Shown here piece after piece: positions 11,591-23,427 of a stretch of 64,000 bases of DNA. Position 1 is the stretch's first letter. Each line of letters begins with the position of its first letter. Source of the DNA: Gnetum montanum (lineage: Eukaryota > Streptophyta > Gnetopsida > Gnetales > Gnetaceae); assembly GCA_015680685.1 (NCBI GenBank), contig MNCI01009318.1, positions 205,362 to 269,361 of the forward strand, written 5' to 3'. A program made the translations under genes and the position numbers. The notes beneath the pieces were generated by a model that did not search any database, had not been told where the DNA came from, and saw only the letters and a list, made by a program, of their open reading frames with translations.

Positions 11591-12215
11591 GTATGCAATG
11601 GTCTCTACTAGACTTGATATTTCTTACGTTGTAGGAAAACTTAGCAGGTATATGTCTAATCCAAGGAAACAACATTGGATTGTGGTGAAGCGAGTCTTTC
11701 GATATCTTCATGGTACTTCAAATTATGGGATCTGTTATAAAAATGATTCTAATGGAATTCATGGCTTCGTTGATGCAGATTGTGATGGTGATATTGATAG
11801 TAAGAAATCTAAGAGTAGATATGTGTTTAATCTTTTTGGTGGTGTTGTTTCTTGGAAAAGTCAGAAACAATCTTGTGTTGCTCAGTCTACCACTAAAGTT
11901 GAATATGTTGCTTCTAACTTAGCATGCAGAGAGGTTATATGGCTTCAAAGGGTAATAGCTAAACTTGGCATTACTCAGACTCTGATTAATATTGGCTATG
12001 ATAGTCAAAGTAACATAAGCATATCCAAGAATTCAACCTTTCATGCTTGAATGAAGCACATTGAAATACAATATCACTATATATGAAAGGAAATTAAAAT
12101 GCAAAGGATTCTTTTCAATGAAATTTCAATTGAAGCAAATTTTGCATATGTACTCACCAAGTCAACTCTTGTTGAAAAGTTTCTTTGGTGCCAATCAGCA
12201 TTTGATCTTCTTCTA
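11589..12215 (+). pseudogene. copia RNase H
   Basis: An open stretch to 12050 reads MVSTRLDISYVVGKLSRYM, FRYLHGTSNYGI, GFVDADCDGDIDSKKS and AQSTTKVEYVASNLACREV, the copia RNase H blocks (family: DADWAGD, EAEY). EAEY is here KVEY. The C-terminal tail to about 12215 gives FAYVLTKSTLVEKF. Best preserved part of this element. Confidence 0.9.
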
Positions 12216-12279
12216 ACCTAATTTCCTAAAAATGGTTTGGATAGTTCTTCAAAGTAGCTTTACCTTGAAGAGGGAGAGT

Positions 12280-12640
12280 TGTGACATGGATGAAGGCAAA
12301 TATACCTTGATTTTCTTTGATATTTCTACCCTGCCTTATTCTATTTTTATTTGTGTCTATGTTATGATTGGTCTCATACCTATCCCCACCAAAATAAACT
12401 ATCTTATTCCTTTTTCATTTGGGTTCCATGACAATATTTAAGGAGCTGAATAGGAGCATCAAAAACACCATAATTTTCAAAGCATAAGCTTGAGAATCAT
12501 CTCCCTTCCTTTGTAAATTCTCCTTAAGCTTCAATCTTTTGAAGCGATGCTACTAACGGTTCAAGAGTTGATTCTTTGCTAGGGTTTTTTATCTTGAAGG
12601 TTTTTCCCATGGTAACTCTGTGTCTTTTTTATTTTCTACA
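12280..12640 (+). repeat. 3' LTR of the copia element
   Basis: Purine-rich GAAGAGGGAGAGT (12267-12279) is followed by TGTGACATGG, a typical copia PPT/LTR junction. The end is placed at ...ATTTTCTACA at 12640, after AGGTTTTTCCCATGGTAACT, which resembles common copia LTR ends. Without the 5' LTR the edges cannot be confirmed. Confidence 0.6.
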
Positions 12641-13017
12641 ATTTCTTTTAAATTTAATATAATATTGGTGTAAGTGACTAGGAATAACACACTTGACTTA
12701 ATGAAACGTATAATGGTCGAACAACTCACCAGCATAATGGAACACATACCAACAATCTTAGTTCACATTATTTATATGCCTTCACTTCACACCAAGCTAA
12801 TTACACAACAATTGCATACATTTCCTTCCTATTTCTTAGGTAGATATATTTGATAGAAAATATATATATCTATAGTTTGGCTAAGAGAATCTTGCAAAAA
12901 TAAAGTTTAGTCCATCTATTGTAATAAAAATTATCCAAGTTGCAATTTTACTAAATTCTATGTATTTTATAATAATTTTGGTCAAATTGCTATGATTGCA
13001 TGATGAGAAGGATAACT
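12641..13017. other. Unassigned AT-rich sequence
   Basis: No coding or repeat signal that I can support. Confidence 0.3.
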
Positions 13018-13247
13018 AATTCCAAGTTTGGTGCTAAATCATGTGATGCAAAATATTTTGAATTTTCATGGATTATCATTTCCATACATATTCCCATGCA
13101 ATTCCGAATTTGATTCCTTGTACATTGAATTAACTAATTCCAAGCTTGGTACTAAATCTTGTGCTACAAAATATTTTGAAATTTCATGGATTTTTGTTTC
13201 CATACATACTTACATGTCCTTTAATTTTATTCCTTGTGCATTGCAAT
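13018..13247 (+). repeat. Diverged ~117-bp direct duplication
   Basis: Copy 1 (about 13018-13130) and copy 2 (about 13135-13247) share ATTCCAAG.TTGGT.CTAAATC, GCAAAATATTTTGAA and TTTCCATACATA with scattered differences. It makes a 73-residue ORF that I treat as incidental. Confidence 0.8.
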
Positions 13248-13299
13248 GAGAAGTCATAAACATAGAAGCTATAAATTGTTTGGAGAAAATATGCTGGTA

Positions 13300-13480
13300 T
13301 TATAGAAGAAATATTATTTGGTGTTACAAATAGGCTCTCCTTGGAATGTTATGGATGAAATATTATTTTGCATTATTGATAAGTTGTCCCTCTAGCATTG
13401 TAAACAAAATATTATTTAGCATTACCAATAACTTCTCATTGGAGCATTATGAATGAAATATTATTTAGCGTTATCGATCT
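13300..13480 (+). repeat. Four degenerate ~55-bp tandem units
   Basis: GAAATATTATTTGGTGTTAC, GAAATATTATTTTGCATTAT, AAAATATTATTTAGCATTAC and GAAATATTATTTAGCGTTAT recur at about 55-base spacing. No function is suggested. Confidence 0.75.
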
Positions 13481-13729
13481 ATGATTGGCAGTTGGCCTCT
13501 CGGCCAAAATTAAAATGAGTTATAAGGTTGCCATTTTCATTTTGCAATGATTTTTGTGTACTAGTTATAAGTAACTTGGGATGACTTTGTAACCTTTAAG
13601 CTTTGTTAAAGTTTGTAATTTTTGTGGTTTCTATTTTATGTGTTATTTTAACTATTCTTTTCCTTATATCTTCCATTTAAATGGATATTTTGGAGCACTC
13701 AGGATTTGGAGTAGTGAATCATCACTTGG

Positions 13730-13900
13730 ATGGATGGTAAGGTGCTTGTTTCTCAAGTTGTAAGGCCTAAGTTCAAACTTAGGCACAACCACTCGAAAGA
13801 GGTTAGGCTTTCGCTCATCCACCTAGCCTTAGAAGAGTGAGTATTGAGCCTCTATGTAATTATCCTTTTCAGGATGTAAGATCCTCATTTCTTAAAAAGG
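13730..13900 (+). mobile_element. Possible tRNA-derived SINE-like sequence
   Basis: GGATGGTAAGGTGCTTG resembles a Pol III box A, and CTAAGTTCAAACTTAGG about 35 bases later resembles box B (canonical GGTTCGANTCC). Plant SINEs have this head. The tail after 13850 is T-rich, but no target duplication was found. Weak call. Confidence 0.35.
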
Positions 13901-15264
13901 ATATTATGGTTTTGATCCTGCCTCCACTCATAGGTACAAAATTAGCAAAGTAATCTTGTGGTGAGATGCTGAAATTTATGTTGCCAACCTTAAGTGTTCT
14001 TGTCTTAGAAAAAAAGGATATTTTAAATAACGATATGATAGAATCAAAACTAAGCTATCTAATATATTCATCTCCTTTAGGAACATTATATTATAAACCT
14101 TTGCTTTAGAGTGCTAAAAGCCCTTCCATAAGATAAGTGTAAACTTTTATCCATCTTGAGGGTTTCTAGTAGATATATTTTGGCAAAGAATTTTTTGGTA
14201 AGGAATGATCTAAATAGGGAAAATACTAATATCTCTAAGACTATAGAGAATATGAAGGATTTTGAAGCTTTTGATTAATTGGAATCCCTATAAGAAAATC
14301 ACTTCTTGATATATCTTTTTACAAATTATTTGCTTAATTCGTTAAAATAAGGATTTTATACTAGTGATTTAGGTTATCCTTGAACACTATGGAATTAGTG
14401 TCTTAAATGCCCATTATTTTTATCAATCTTTTTTTCTTGTTAAACTTGCAAATTATAAAATTGTTAAGAAAGTTCTAGATCTTAATATTTTTACTAGATC
14501 ATCATAATACTTTTATTACTTTGAAATGAAAAGTAGATTTTGATCCCAATTCTTTTGATTATTCTAAAATTTCTTACTAGATCAAATTAAAAAAATTTCT
14601 ACATATTTTCTATAGTTTTGAAAGTGAAATTATTGATACTATTGACACAATCCTCAAAAAAATTTAAAAACACTATTAGATAATATGCAACACATATTAT
14701 TTTATAGAGATTTATGTATAGTAGAGGAAGATAGAACTAAACTCAAGGCAAGTATAAAATGTCATATATCTTATGTTAGAAAGCATAAGGCTAAATTGAC
14801 ATTGCACCAAGAAATGTTAGCATAGCCCTTTTCTTGGGATTGATGAATAATGAAAATTGCAATTCATTAGTTATGATGTTGCATCTTGTGATGCTATGTT
14901 ATAGATGTGATGTCTTCGCCTCACAAAATGCCTATAAATACATGCATTGGGATGGTGAAAAGGTCATGGTTGTCTCTTTTATTGGATAAAATGTTGTTAT
15001 CTTTCACAATGTAGTGCATGTTCTTGTTTTATGTTATTAACCTCTACTCTATCATGATGAAATTCATCATCTACCATCAAATCATCATCAAGTGTAGAAC
15101 CTAGACCATGACTATGACCACAACCACCACCAAGCCTTCTCTACAAAACAACTTCTTGCAAGGAAGGTGGTTGCATATTTTCATCATTTGGAATGACTGG
15201 TAATTGATTTTCCAGTTCACATTCACATCCATGTCCACATGCTTGTCCTCATCCCTATTGCAGA
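13901..15264. other. Unassigned sequence, possibly old retroelement remains
   Basis: AT-rich with no frame I can assign. 14540-14800 has a faint resemblance to the linker region of the LINE at 4990-7450, but not enough to call. The last 200 bases before 15265 may belong to the internal region of the adjoining Athila-like LTR. Confidence 0.3.
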
Positions 15265-16076
15265 GCAACAAGCAGTCCCTACACCTAACCATATGAATCA
15301 TTGGTGTACACTAAGTGATTCGGTTGAATTTTGTACACTTTAGCTCTCTAAGTACATTAGAGCTAGGTAGTGAATATTAAGGACATGATTGTTGTCTTCT
15401 CAATTTCACTTGTGAAGTATAAGTGTATGGTTAAGTGTAACTAAGGCATATGATATTTATCATTTTATATTTTATTGTTTAAATCACCTATGTGCTAGAA
15501 AATAAAGTAAGTGAATATTTGAGTAATCTAGTAACTAACTAAAATCTTAACTAATCCTAACAAAAGCACCTATTCCCATTTATCATACACATCTTGAACC
15601 ATGTTACAATGTTATTTCATTATCAAGCATTAAGTGCTATTGAAATTATCAAACGTTAATATATGCTAGAAATGGTCATAGTTATGTGATTTAATTAATT
15701 AATCCAATGCATTAAGGTAAACTACACAAATAATAAATGCATTTTAAGAAAACATTAATCTATTTCTAAATGCTGCAAGCTTTGTGAAGAAAGTTTATCT
15801 TTATTGCTGATCACACCAAGGTGCTTAGGTACATTAGTGTTCTAATAAAGATCTGCACACTTCTCACTCCTACTATAGGTACTTAGAAAATATTCTAACC
15901 ATCAAATGAACAAAATTCAAGAGCTTCACTAGGATACTAACTATGAGATGTCATAAATGTAGCTAGTGAGCATGTATTTATAGGCAATGACTGACATTGT
16001 GTTACCTAGGTCACGTCAACAATGGGATCACATCGATAACATCCCATTGACACAACCCAAGGAAGATGCTTCATCA
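15265..16076 (-). repeat. Diverged Athila-like LTR (LTR-B)
   Basis: Same family and direction as the LTRs at 17320-18327 and 21555-22187/40444-40708: CCCTACACCTAACCATATGAA near the left edge, ACTCCTACTATAGGTACTTAG inside, and the right edge TTCATCATACC followed by a PPT-like context and GAATGGAAACTTGTCCTC. The left edge is approximate. Confidence 0.7.
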
Positions 16077-17319
16077 TACCACCATAATTGAATGGAAACT
16101 TGTCCTCAAGTGAACAAAAGAAGGAACAAGTTCTTTATAAAATTTTGGAAAGATATGGGATTATTGGCTAACTACAAACACAAAATTGACACAAACAAAA
16201 ACTCAATCCCCAAGTATATGAATTTACAATCATTACAAAAATTGGTATTCATGACAACAGAATTGAACATCATAACAAAAATTGATAGTACAACTCCTCT
16301 GATAGCTTAGAGACAAGGAAGAAAATTAGATGATCCTAGGTGGTGGAGGTTCTTGAGGTGCCAAAGGATCTTCTCCTACTTCTGGTGCACATGGTTATTA
16401 AGGTGGTGGCTGTGGCTATCCTACTGTAGATACAACTTTTGGTAAAAGACAAAAAGCATTTAGCAATGCTTTCATCTTCTCCTCCTTACTCTTGGGATCA
16501 TGCATAGTCCACAACATCGCCAATTTGGGTTGGTATGGAAACATCCCAAGAACAACGCATTGTACAGAACAACTCCTTAACATTGACAAACCAAGCAACA
16601 AACTGTTTGTGTTTAATGTCGAATGCACTAAGTACATTCTATAGCTCCTAGTAGTCATTCATTCTTTTGGCCAGGTTCTTTGCTATTGATCTTTAATTAG
16701 TGAACTTTGCCTTAAGAACCTTGAGTTTTGCATTTGCTATCTCAAGCTTCTACTTAGTCTCTTTATGATGCTTGAACTATACCTTGTACAGAAGGTACAA
16801 GGTAGTCACTTACCTCTCCAACTCTAACCTTGGCATTCCAGTGATCAACATTGTCAGGTTTGAGTAATAAAGGTTGGTAAGCTTCATATACCCCATCATC
16901 TCCTCGATTTGTAGCTCCTTGAGGCAGATCACAGCTTTGTTGTATGCATTCAGTCCATCAAAGATGGGATGCCAAACATCACCTCCTTGTTGGAGCTTAT
17001 GAAGGCCCTCATTCACCTTCGCCTTCACTAGTTGGATGTGTTTTTCATTTATCTCCTTTTGTAAGCCAACTAGATCCCTATAATGGTTCTTAACACTTTT
17101 GAACTTAAGGGCCTCATTTTTCTAGGTAGTAATTTCAATGGCAGATTTCTGGAAAAGGGCACGTACCTCCTCCATCAAGAGATTTCAATTCTCTGCAATC
17201 AACCTCCTCAATTCAATGTTTACTCTAGTAAGCTACTCTTATTGATATTAGATGATTTTAGCCATATATTCTTTTTGTAGCTCGACATTTTGTAGGCGAT
17301 GGTTTTCTTAGGTTACTAA
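16077..17319 (-). other. Short internal region between two Athila-like LTRs
   Basis: The right part encodes minus-strand fragments such as LNAYNKAVICLKELQ and KEEKMKALLNAFCLL that look helical or coiled-coil-like, but I cannot name the protein and it does not match the gag of element A3. Only about 1.2 kb separates the two LTRs, so this is either a deleted or a non-autonomous derivative. Confidence 0.5.
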
Positions 17320-18327
17320 TGAGTGGAGAGGTACCCCTACACTCAACCATACAAAACGAGCGTAGCATGCGTAATCTGATCAAACTCCACAGACTAAATG
17401 CCTAAATGCCCCATGGAACACTTGGGGTTAATCATTCGTTATCTTCCCAGACTTACTTGTATGTGTCACGATGTATGGTTAAGCAAGTCTGAGGTATATG
17501 AATTTTTATGGTCTTTTATGTTTTTCTCCTATGCTATCGAGGTGAAGGGTTGAGAGAGCTAACTAACTCTAACTAAGGACTATGTCTAAATTAACTAGCG
17601 TCAGCATCTGTTCCCACTTACCGTACACACCCTGAACTATGCAACTATGGCTACCAAATGCTAATCGTTACTGGGATCACCGCACATAACACACGTGCTC
17701 TAAGTGATCGTACTAAGGCACCTAACTAGCCTAAACATGATGAGTAGCTAATTTCTTGACTAGCCGTACACATTCGTAGATGCTCATAATCAAGTCGTAC
17801 TCATCCCGCATTCTAGGAGTTGAGGGTAAGAGAGACTAATCCCGATGAGCAGCCGATTCCTTGATTAGTCGTACACATTCGTCAATGCTCATAATCAAGT
17901 AGTACTCATGCCATGCTAATGCAAGTAATAAATAATGGGTAGGAAATAACATGTAATAAACCTATTCCATGCATTGCAAGGTTTATCCACAAAGCTCGTA
18001 TTTATTGCCGTACATAACTTGCATTCAGGTACAAAGCTGCTCGAATAAAGATCCATTCACTTGGGGACTCCTACTGCAGGCACATGGAAAATATTCTATC
18101 TCTGGAGTGATCAAACTGCCAGAGTTTTCCTACTTCTAGCCTAGGATGGAAAATAAGGGGAGTGCCACCTCTTATTTATAGATTTGGTGGAGGACCGTGA
18201 TATCGCATAAGTAATATCGCAAGGGACAATGTGATATCACGTACGCGATATCACATAGGATGCGATATTGCGGTGGTCGCGATATTGCGTACGTGATATC
18301 GCGGCTTGTGCGAATTGTGTCTCATCA
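17320..18327 (-). repeat. Athila-like LTR (LTR-2)
   Basis: About 1.0 kb. On the minus strand it starts TGATGAGACACAATTCGC and ends GGTACCTCTCCACTCA, matching the A3 LTR (45299-46248) in inverse orientation. U3 holds repeated GATATCGCG/CGCGATATC-type motifs at 18190-18305, then a TATA box. The right flank (CCCCCATGACTGAATG) is PPT-like. Confidence 0.88.
18173..18180 (-). promoter_or_regulatory. TATA box of LTR-2
   Basis: TATAAATA on the minus strand, in the same CTATAAATAAGAGG context as the A3 LTR, directly downstream of the GATATC-motif cluster. Confidence 0.65.
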
Positions 18328-20075
18328 TACCCCCATGACTGAATGAAAACTCGTCCTTGAGTTCCTTACAATAATATCGAGAAGATATGGAATTATTGAG
18401 GGGAATGAAACTAATGGGATGACATGTGAACGGATCATTATTACAAGACTTGACAAAACTAGTGTTCATGACAACAAGGGTGAACACCTTATTACAATGA
18501 GATCAGGCCTTTGTTGGCAACTAAGAAAGAGCGAGAGAGAAAGAAGTGTTGCTGCTACTAATGCCAAGATTGCGCCTTTGTTGTTCATCCATAAGCATGC
18601 CATCGATCTTGCTCCTTGCATAGCTGCTTCAATGTTGCTCCATTCCAAGTGTTTGCTCCAGATCCAATCCGTTGTTGCATGTCTACCATCTGCACACACA
18701 ACACAATCTTATATTAGCAAGGGTAAATGAATCATCATGGAATTGATACCTTGCTTTGGTGTAAGTCCATTGGCTAGGTTGTGGTATGGCTGATATGGAT
18801 TTGGGAATATATTAATGGTGACTACCAAAGGTGTAGGGGTTACGAAGAAACTCAAAAAAATTTTGAGGCTAGGAGAAAATTGAAAAAATCAGGCCCTGTA
18901 CCCCCATGACTAATCGCGAACCTCCGGTAGCGTTAAAATGGAGAAGGAAAAGGAGGAAGAAAGATAGATAAAAAGGGAAAATTATGACATCAATGAAATA
19001 GATGTCAATATGGTAATGAACAAAATAAAATTAATTGCACAATGTTAGGGGAAAGAAGTTACCGGATGCTCCAAATAGGAATGTCAGTGGGTCCTCCCCA
19101 AAGCAGGCTTATGCCCTTAATGCCCTGACAAACCCACATTCAAAGAGCCTGGAGGCTCTAGGAATGTTATTTGGAACAAGAGTTAAAGTCTTAACCACAA
19201 GAATTTACCAAAAAGAAAACAATGCATTAACCAAAATATATACACTAATGATACAACCGGCAATGAGGTGAACAATGGAGAGAAGGGTGGAGAGAAGAGG
19301 ATGGAATGGAATCCCAAGAACAAGGTGGTGTACAGCCCCTTGTGTGTTTCATGATTAATGTGACGTAGCAAATCTCATTTCAACTCCAACCTCAAACCAA
19401 CCACATCTAGTGACTTCACATCAATGCATTCAGCTGAACCATCCACTTGGATAACAAGGATATATCGCCAAAGAGCCACCACCATTTTGACGAAACAAAT
19501 GAGAGAATGGGAAGCAAGAAGGGCCTTAGTTAGAGGAAACACTTTGGGTTCCATAACCAGTGCTTGTAGCCCAAGTTTATTTGTCTAAGGGGTGTGCTTT
19601 GAATTCTCACTTTATTTTTGTTTTGTTTTGTGTTTTTATACATGAGAACCACACCATGCAAAGACTTCTTATTTTTATTGTCTCAACTTCCGATAATTGG
19701 GGTAACATCGGAATGGCAAGAAAACTCAAGAGGAAAACATCCAAGCACCCAAGAGAATGACCAACACAAAAGCATCAAGTTCCCTTGAAGTCACACCCTT
19801 TTCAATCCTTGAGTCCTTCCTTAGTTTGAGAAATGCCCAGTCACCAATTCGTTTAAGTTCTTATTAAGAAGGGGACTCTACATTTCCAAGCAGAGAGAGA
19901 CCATAGAAACTGGTAGATGGATGGATGAAGTGGCTTCATTACCTGCCATATCAAAAGGACATACCTTAGTATCAACATTCTGACTTAAAGGTAAAAACCA
20001 AACATGAGCAATCAATATGAAAATAGTTCATACCATCATTCCGAACACTTATTATGGGACAAACTTACATGGTGG

Positions 20076-20115
<40 letters not shown>

Positions 20116-20394
20116 GGAAAAGTATAACGATGTTGTAAAAAAAAAACTAGAAAAGTTAAAGAAATTTGTAAAAAAAAATTTAGAAAAGTTAAAGAAATTT
20201 GTAAAAAAAAAAACATGTAAAACAAAAACGTTGTAAAAAAAATGTGTAAAACAAAAACGTTGTAAAAAAAAAACTTAAAAGAACTGAGGGCCCCATACAA
20301 TTAGCATAGGTGGCCATCTCCCCCATGACTGAGTTGTAAGGGAGAGATCTGAAATAATGAATGTCTATTTGAATTTCCTACTCTCTATCTCTAG
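18328..20394 (-). other. Long 3' noncoding region of a minus-strand Athila-like element
   Basis: Collinear with 40709-42650: both start CATGACTGAATGAAAACTC, share GAGAGGATGGAATGGA in the middle and GGCCATCTCCCCCATGA near the end. Athila elements are known for a long noncoding 3' region. Small ORFs here are not conserved between the two copies. Confidence 0.7.
20077..20109 (+). repeat. (AC)n microsatellite
   Basis: An uninterrupted AC run of about 32 bases, followed by A-rich imperfect repeats (GAAAAGTTAAAGAAATTTGT) to about 20275. Confidence 0.95.
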
Positions 20395-20617
20395 AGTGAT
20401 CAAACTACCAGAGTTTCCCTACTTCTAGCCTAGGATGGAAAATAAGGAGAGTGTCGCCTCTTATTTATAGATTTGATGGCGAACCGCGATATCGCATATG
20501 CGATATCGTAGGGGACGATGGGATATCACATACACGATATCACCTAGGATGCGATATTGCGACGGCTATGATATTGCATATGCGATATCGTGGCTTGTGT
20601 GAATCGCGTCTCATCAG
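20395..20617 (-). repeat. Partial Athila-like LTR (U3 fragment)
   Basis: Closely similar to 18105-18327, including the TATA context, the GATATC motifs and the TCTCATCA edge. The PPT-like sequence expected to its right is missing, so it is a fragment joined to other internal sequence. Confidence 0.8.
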
Positions 20618-21554
20618 TTAGCCTTATGTTCTCCTAGCGAACCTCTAACAAGTCCTTTTGAATATTGTAAGCAGCGTTATTAGCTAAGGATTACTCAAAG
20701 ATCATCAACTCCTTTACATACTTAGCCTCTTGGAGTTTTTAAGATTGATTGGCTAAGTATAGTGGGATTAGCGAGGTAAGCTTTGAGTTTTTCAACTTTG
20801 GTAGCTAAGCATTGAATCTCAGCTCAAGCTATTTTTAGTTGGGCATTGGTAATGAGAACTTTTCCCTTAACCTTAAGAAACTCTAACTAGTTGTTTGCGA
20901 TGATTTTTTGAGATATCAAAGATATCCATAATTGGTTTCTCAATTCCTACCAATCAGTTCAATAACTCTTCATGCTAGGTTACATTGAATCTCCCACTTG
21001 GTGCTTCTATAGACACCTACATGTCTCTAAGTGCACCAACATTTATTATAGATGTTGTAAGGGTGTTGAGCGCATCAACCACTTTGTCAACTACCACCTC
21101 TATCACTATCTCCTATCCTTGGTGCTACATCACTAAAATAGTTGGCTCCTCACCCTTCTCTAAATGCACTAAAAAGATAGCGTAATTCTCAAAGATTTCT
21201 AGGAATTGCTATTGTTGAGAGAGAGATACAGTTACCTCTCAAGCACTAGGATGCAATCTTTTGAGCACCTACATTCTTTGAGCAAACGACATTGGGTTTG
21301 AACCCTCCATCTTATTGATGGATCATGCAACCTCATTGAGATGACTCAATGCGAGTTTATAGATAGAGGGTTCACCACCACTCATTCTTGCCTGCTACTA
21401 CTGCAGGAGTTTCTCATGGAGCTTTTACATGCACTCAACAATAACGAGGGACTCCAGCATTGTTTGCTCATGAGTGGGTGGTGGTGGTGGCTGCTCCTCT
21501 TTGATCACCTTAGTAGGGACTTTGTCCTTCATCATTTCTGCCCAAGAGGTGTGA
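20618..21554 (-). other. Degenerate internal sequence next to LTR-3
   Basis: Minus-strand fragments are broken by stops and no domain is recognisable. Its position beside the PBS side of LTR-3 suggests the 5' internal region of an Athila-like element. It is about 0.9 kb, shorter than a gag. Confidence 0.4.
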
Positions 21555-22187
21555 TGAGTAGTGAGGTGCCCCTAGTCCCAACCATACAAATCACTAAGGC
21601 GTTCATGTGTGATCTGGTCGAATTCCATGAACCTATAGTTCTCTAGTGCACTAATTCTCTAAGAAGTGAAATGGGCATTGAGAACATTCATTGTCTTCCC
21701 AACTATACTTGTGAAGCTCAAGGATATGATTTAAGTGTAATTGAGGCACATGATTTTTATCATTTTTATGTTTTGTACGTTTAATCATCCACAAAAAGAA
21801 TGGAAGGTAGAGGAATTTAATATCTGATTATTCTACTTCCTAGCTAGCCTAACATAAGTACCCATTCCCACTTTCCAGACACATCCTAAACACGTATAGC
21901 ATTACTAGGCTACCAAATGTTAAGTGTTTTTGGGTTACCAAGTGCTACACATATGCTTGAGGTGGTCATGCTTGTGTTCATTAACAACTAAAAATTAATT
22001 TCTTAATTAAAGCACATTGAAATGAAGTACATTAAAATAAAGTAAGTGAATATTAAATGCATCAAGGAAACATTTAATCTATTCTCAGTGTTGCAAGGAT
22101 GATCAAAAGGGTTCATTTTTATTCTTGTCACACTGTTGTGCTTAGGTACATAAGTTCTTGAACAAAGATCCATATACACTTAGACTC
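21555..22187 (-). repeat. Athila-like LTR-3, left part (split by T1)
   Basis: Starts TGAGTAGTGAGGTGCCCC. The sequence AACAAAGATCCATATACACTTAGACTC at the right edge resumes at 40444 as GACTCCTACTACGAGCACTTAG, matching the uninterrupted order in LTR-B (15870) and LTR-2 (18085). This proves that T1 inserted here. Confidence 0.85.
22183..22187. repeat. Target site duplication of T1, left copy
   Basis: GACTC directly left of the T1 LTR, repeated at 40444-40448. A 5-base duplication is typical of Ty3/gypsy integration. Confidence 0.9.
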
Positions 22188-23410
22188 TATACCGCCTGAA
22201 ATCGTCGGTCTTTGGCTGGAAGGAAAATAGAGGTCGTGGGATCGCAGGACGAGAACAGAAGACCCTGCCTTCACCTAAGGGCGAGCTAGAATGCACGAAG
22301 GCAGAGTACCTTGGGTGGTCCGCGTGCGGATCAGACAAGGATTTCCCCACGCGTATGCAAAGTGCTGTACACTGGGTTATGCGTGAACGATGCAGCGAGC
22401 GTAAACAAAGCGTAAACGACGTAAAACCGATGCGAACAGAGCATGAGCGTAAACGGGTACGAACAGAATGCATGGTACAAGTTGACGTAAAACTGTAAAA
22501 TGTAAACAATCTTACGCAGCAAATGTAAACAATGGTATTACAGAGTTAGAGTACAGTGCACCGGTCTAACGCAGTCGTGAGGGACACAAGGCGGATGAAA
22601 AGTCCCGGCGTATGCAGGAATGACTCAGCTGGTTCGCAAAACAGGCGGAGCGTAGAGATTGTGTACGATGTACAGGGCCAGCATAAGAGGGTTCCAGCTC
22701 TTGTGCGCAGCGTAAATGTTCTCTGGTATGCTCTGGGATTTATCCAACCGACCTTGGTAAGGTGGAAAATCGGGGTTTTTATACAGGTTGTTACGCTAGA
22801 CTCGGGTTGGGCGACACGTGGCACGTTGACCGAGTGCACACAATTTACAAATGCACAATATTACAAGTGTTGGACGTATATGCTGGGCGTATACGCTGTA
22901 TCAGGTCGGTGTATACGCTGGATGCGCTGAGCGTGTCTGAATGTGGGTGAGGATGTTGTGGGATGGGCGTATACGCTGGGCGGATGCAAGGCGTATACGC
23001 CAATGGATGTTGGTGTATACGCTGGGCGTATATGCCGAAGGATGGCCACTTGCTTCAATTCTTGCTCTTTGGTGTTGTCTTCATCCTACCTTTGGAGATT
23101 CCGTGCTGGCGGTAAACCTTTGCCGTACACCGGGCGTGCGAGTTGGATGTCTACGTTGGGCGTATACGCTGGAAATTCGAGTGTCTACGCTGGCAAGCGT
23201 ATACGTTGTGGATTCGAGCATCTACACTGGGGATGTCCTTGAGCGTAGACACCGGGCGTATACGCTGGTGCCGGATACTTAGTGAAAATGAAGCTGTTTG
23301 ACCTCCAAATTTGCAATGTGTGACGCCCACTATAGCCATGGTTGTCTATGGGTCCCAGGGACCGATTTTTTGTTGGACAAGTATTAAGCACAGAATTTTG
23401 TGGTGTTTCA
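22188..23410 (-). repeat. 3' LTR of T1
   Basis: 1223 bases. In element sense it runs from TGAAACACCACAAAATTC to ...TATA, where the final TGTACA-type end (TGTACC on the plus strand at 39138) has mutated to TATACC. The U3 part (22860-23270) carries at least nine copies of the palindrome GCGTATACGC or close variants; a TATA box follows at 22776. Confidence 0.93.
22776..22783 (-). promoter_or_regulatory. TATA box of T1 3' LTR
   Basis: TATAAAAA on the minus strand; the equivalent in the 5' LTR is at 39726-39733. It lies just downstream, in element sense, of the GCGTATACGC cluster. Confidence 0.65.
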
Positions 23411-23427
23411 TTGGCCCCTCTTTGTTG
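23411..23427 (-). promoter_or_regulatory. Polypurine tract of T1
   Basis: Minus-strand CAACAAAGAGGGGCCAA directly before the LTR start TGAAACACC. Near-identical tracts precede the LTRs of T2 and T0. Confidence 0.8.

Larger units (their letters stand above)
8972..12640 (+). mobile_element. Ty1/copia retrotransposon lacking a visible 5' LTR
   Basis: Domain order is gag, zinc knuckle, GAG-pre-integrase, integrase, RT, RNase H, then a 3' LTR. This integrase-before-RT order defines copia. Stops and frameshifts break the polyprotein throughout. No LTR or TGGTATCAGAGC-like primer site precedes gag; instead the phospholipase fragment ends about 115 bases upstream. Confidence 0.9.

Noticed and set aside
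13918-15040. Second LINE fragment
   Set aside because: Only faint likeness to the first LINE; no RT block could be recognised, so left unassigned.
20052-20300. Phe-rich ORF (82 residues)
   Set aside because: Encoded by the AC microsatellite and adjoining A-rich repeats.
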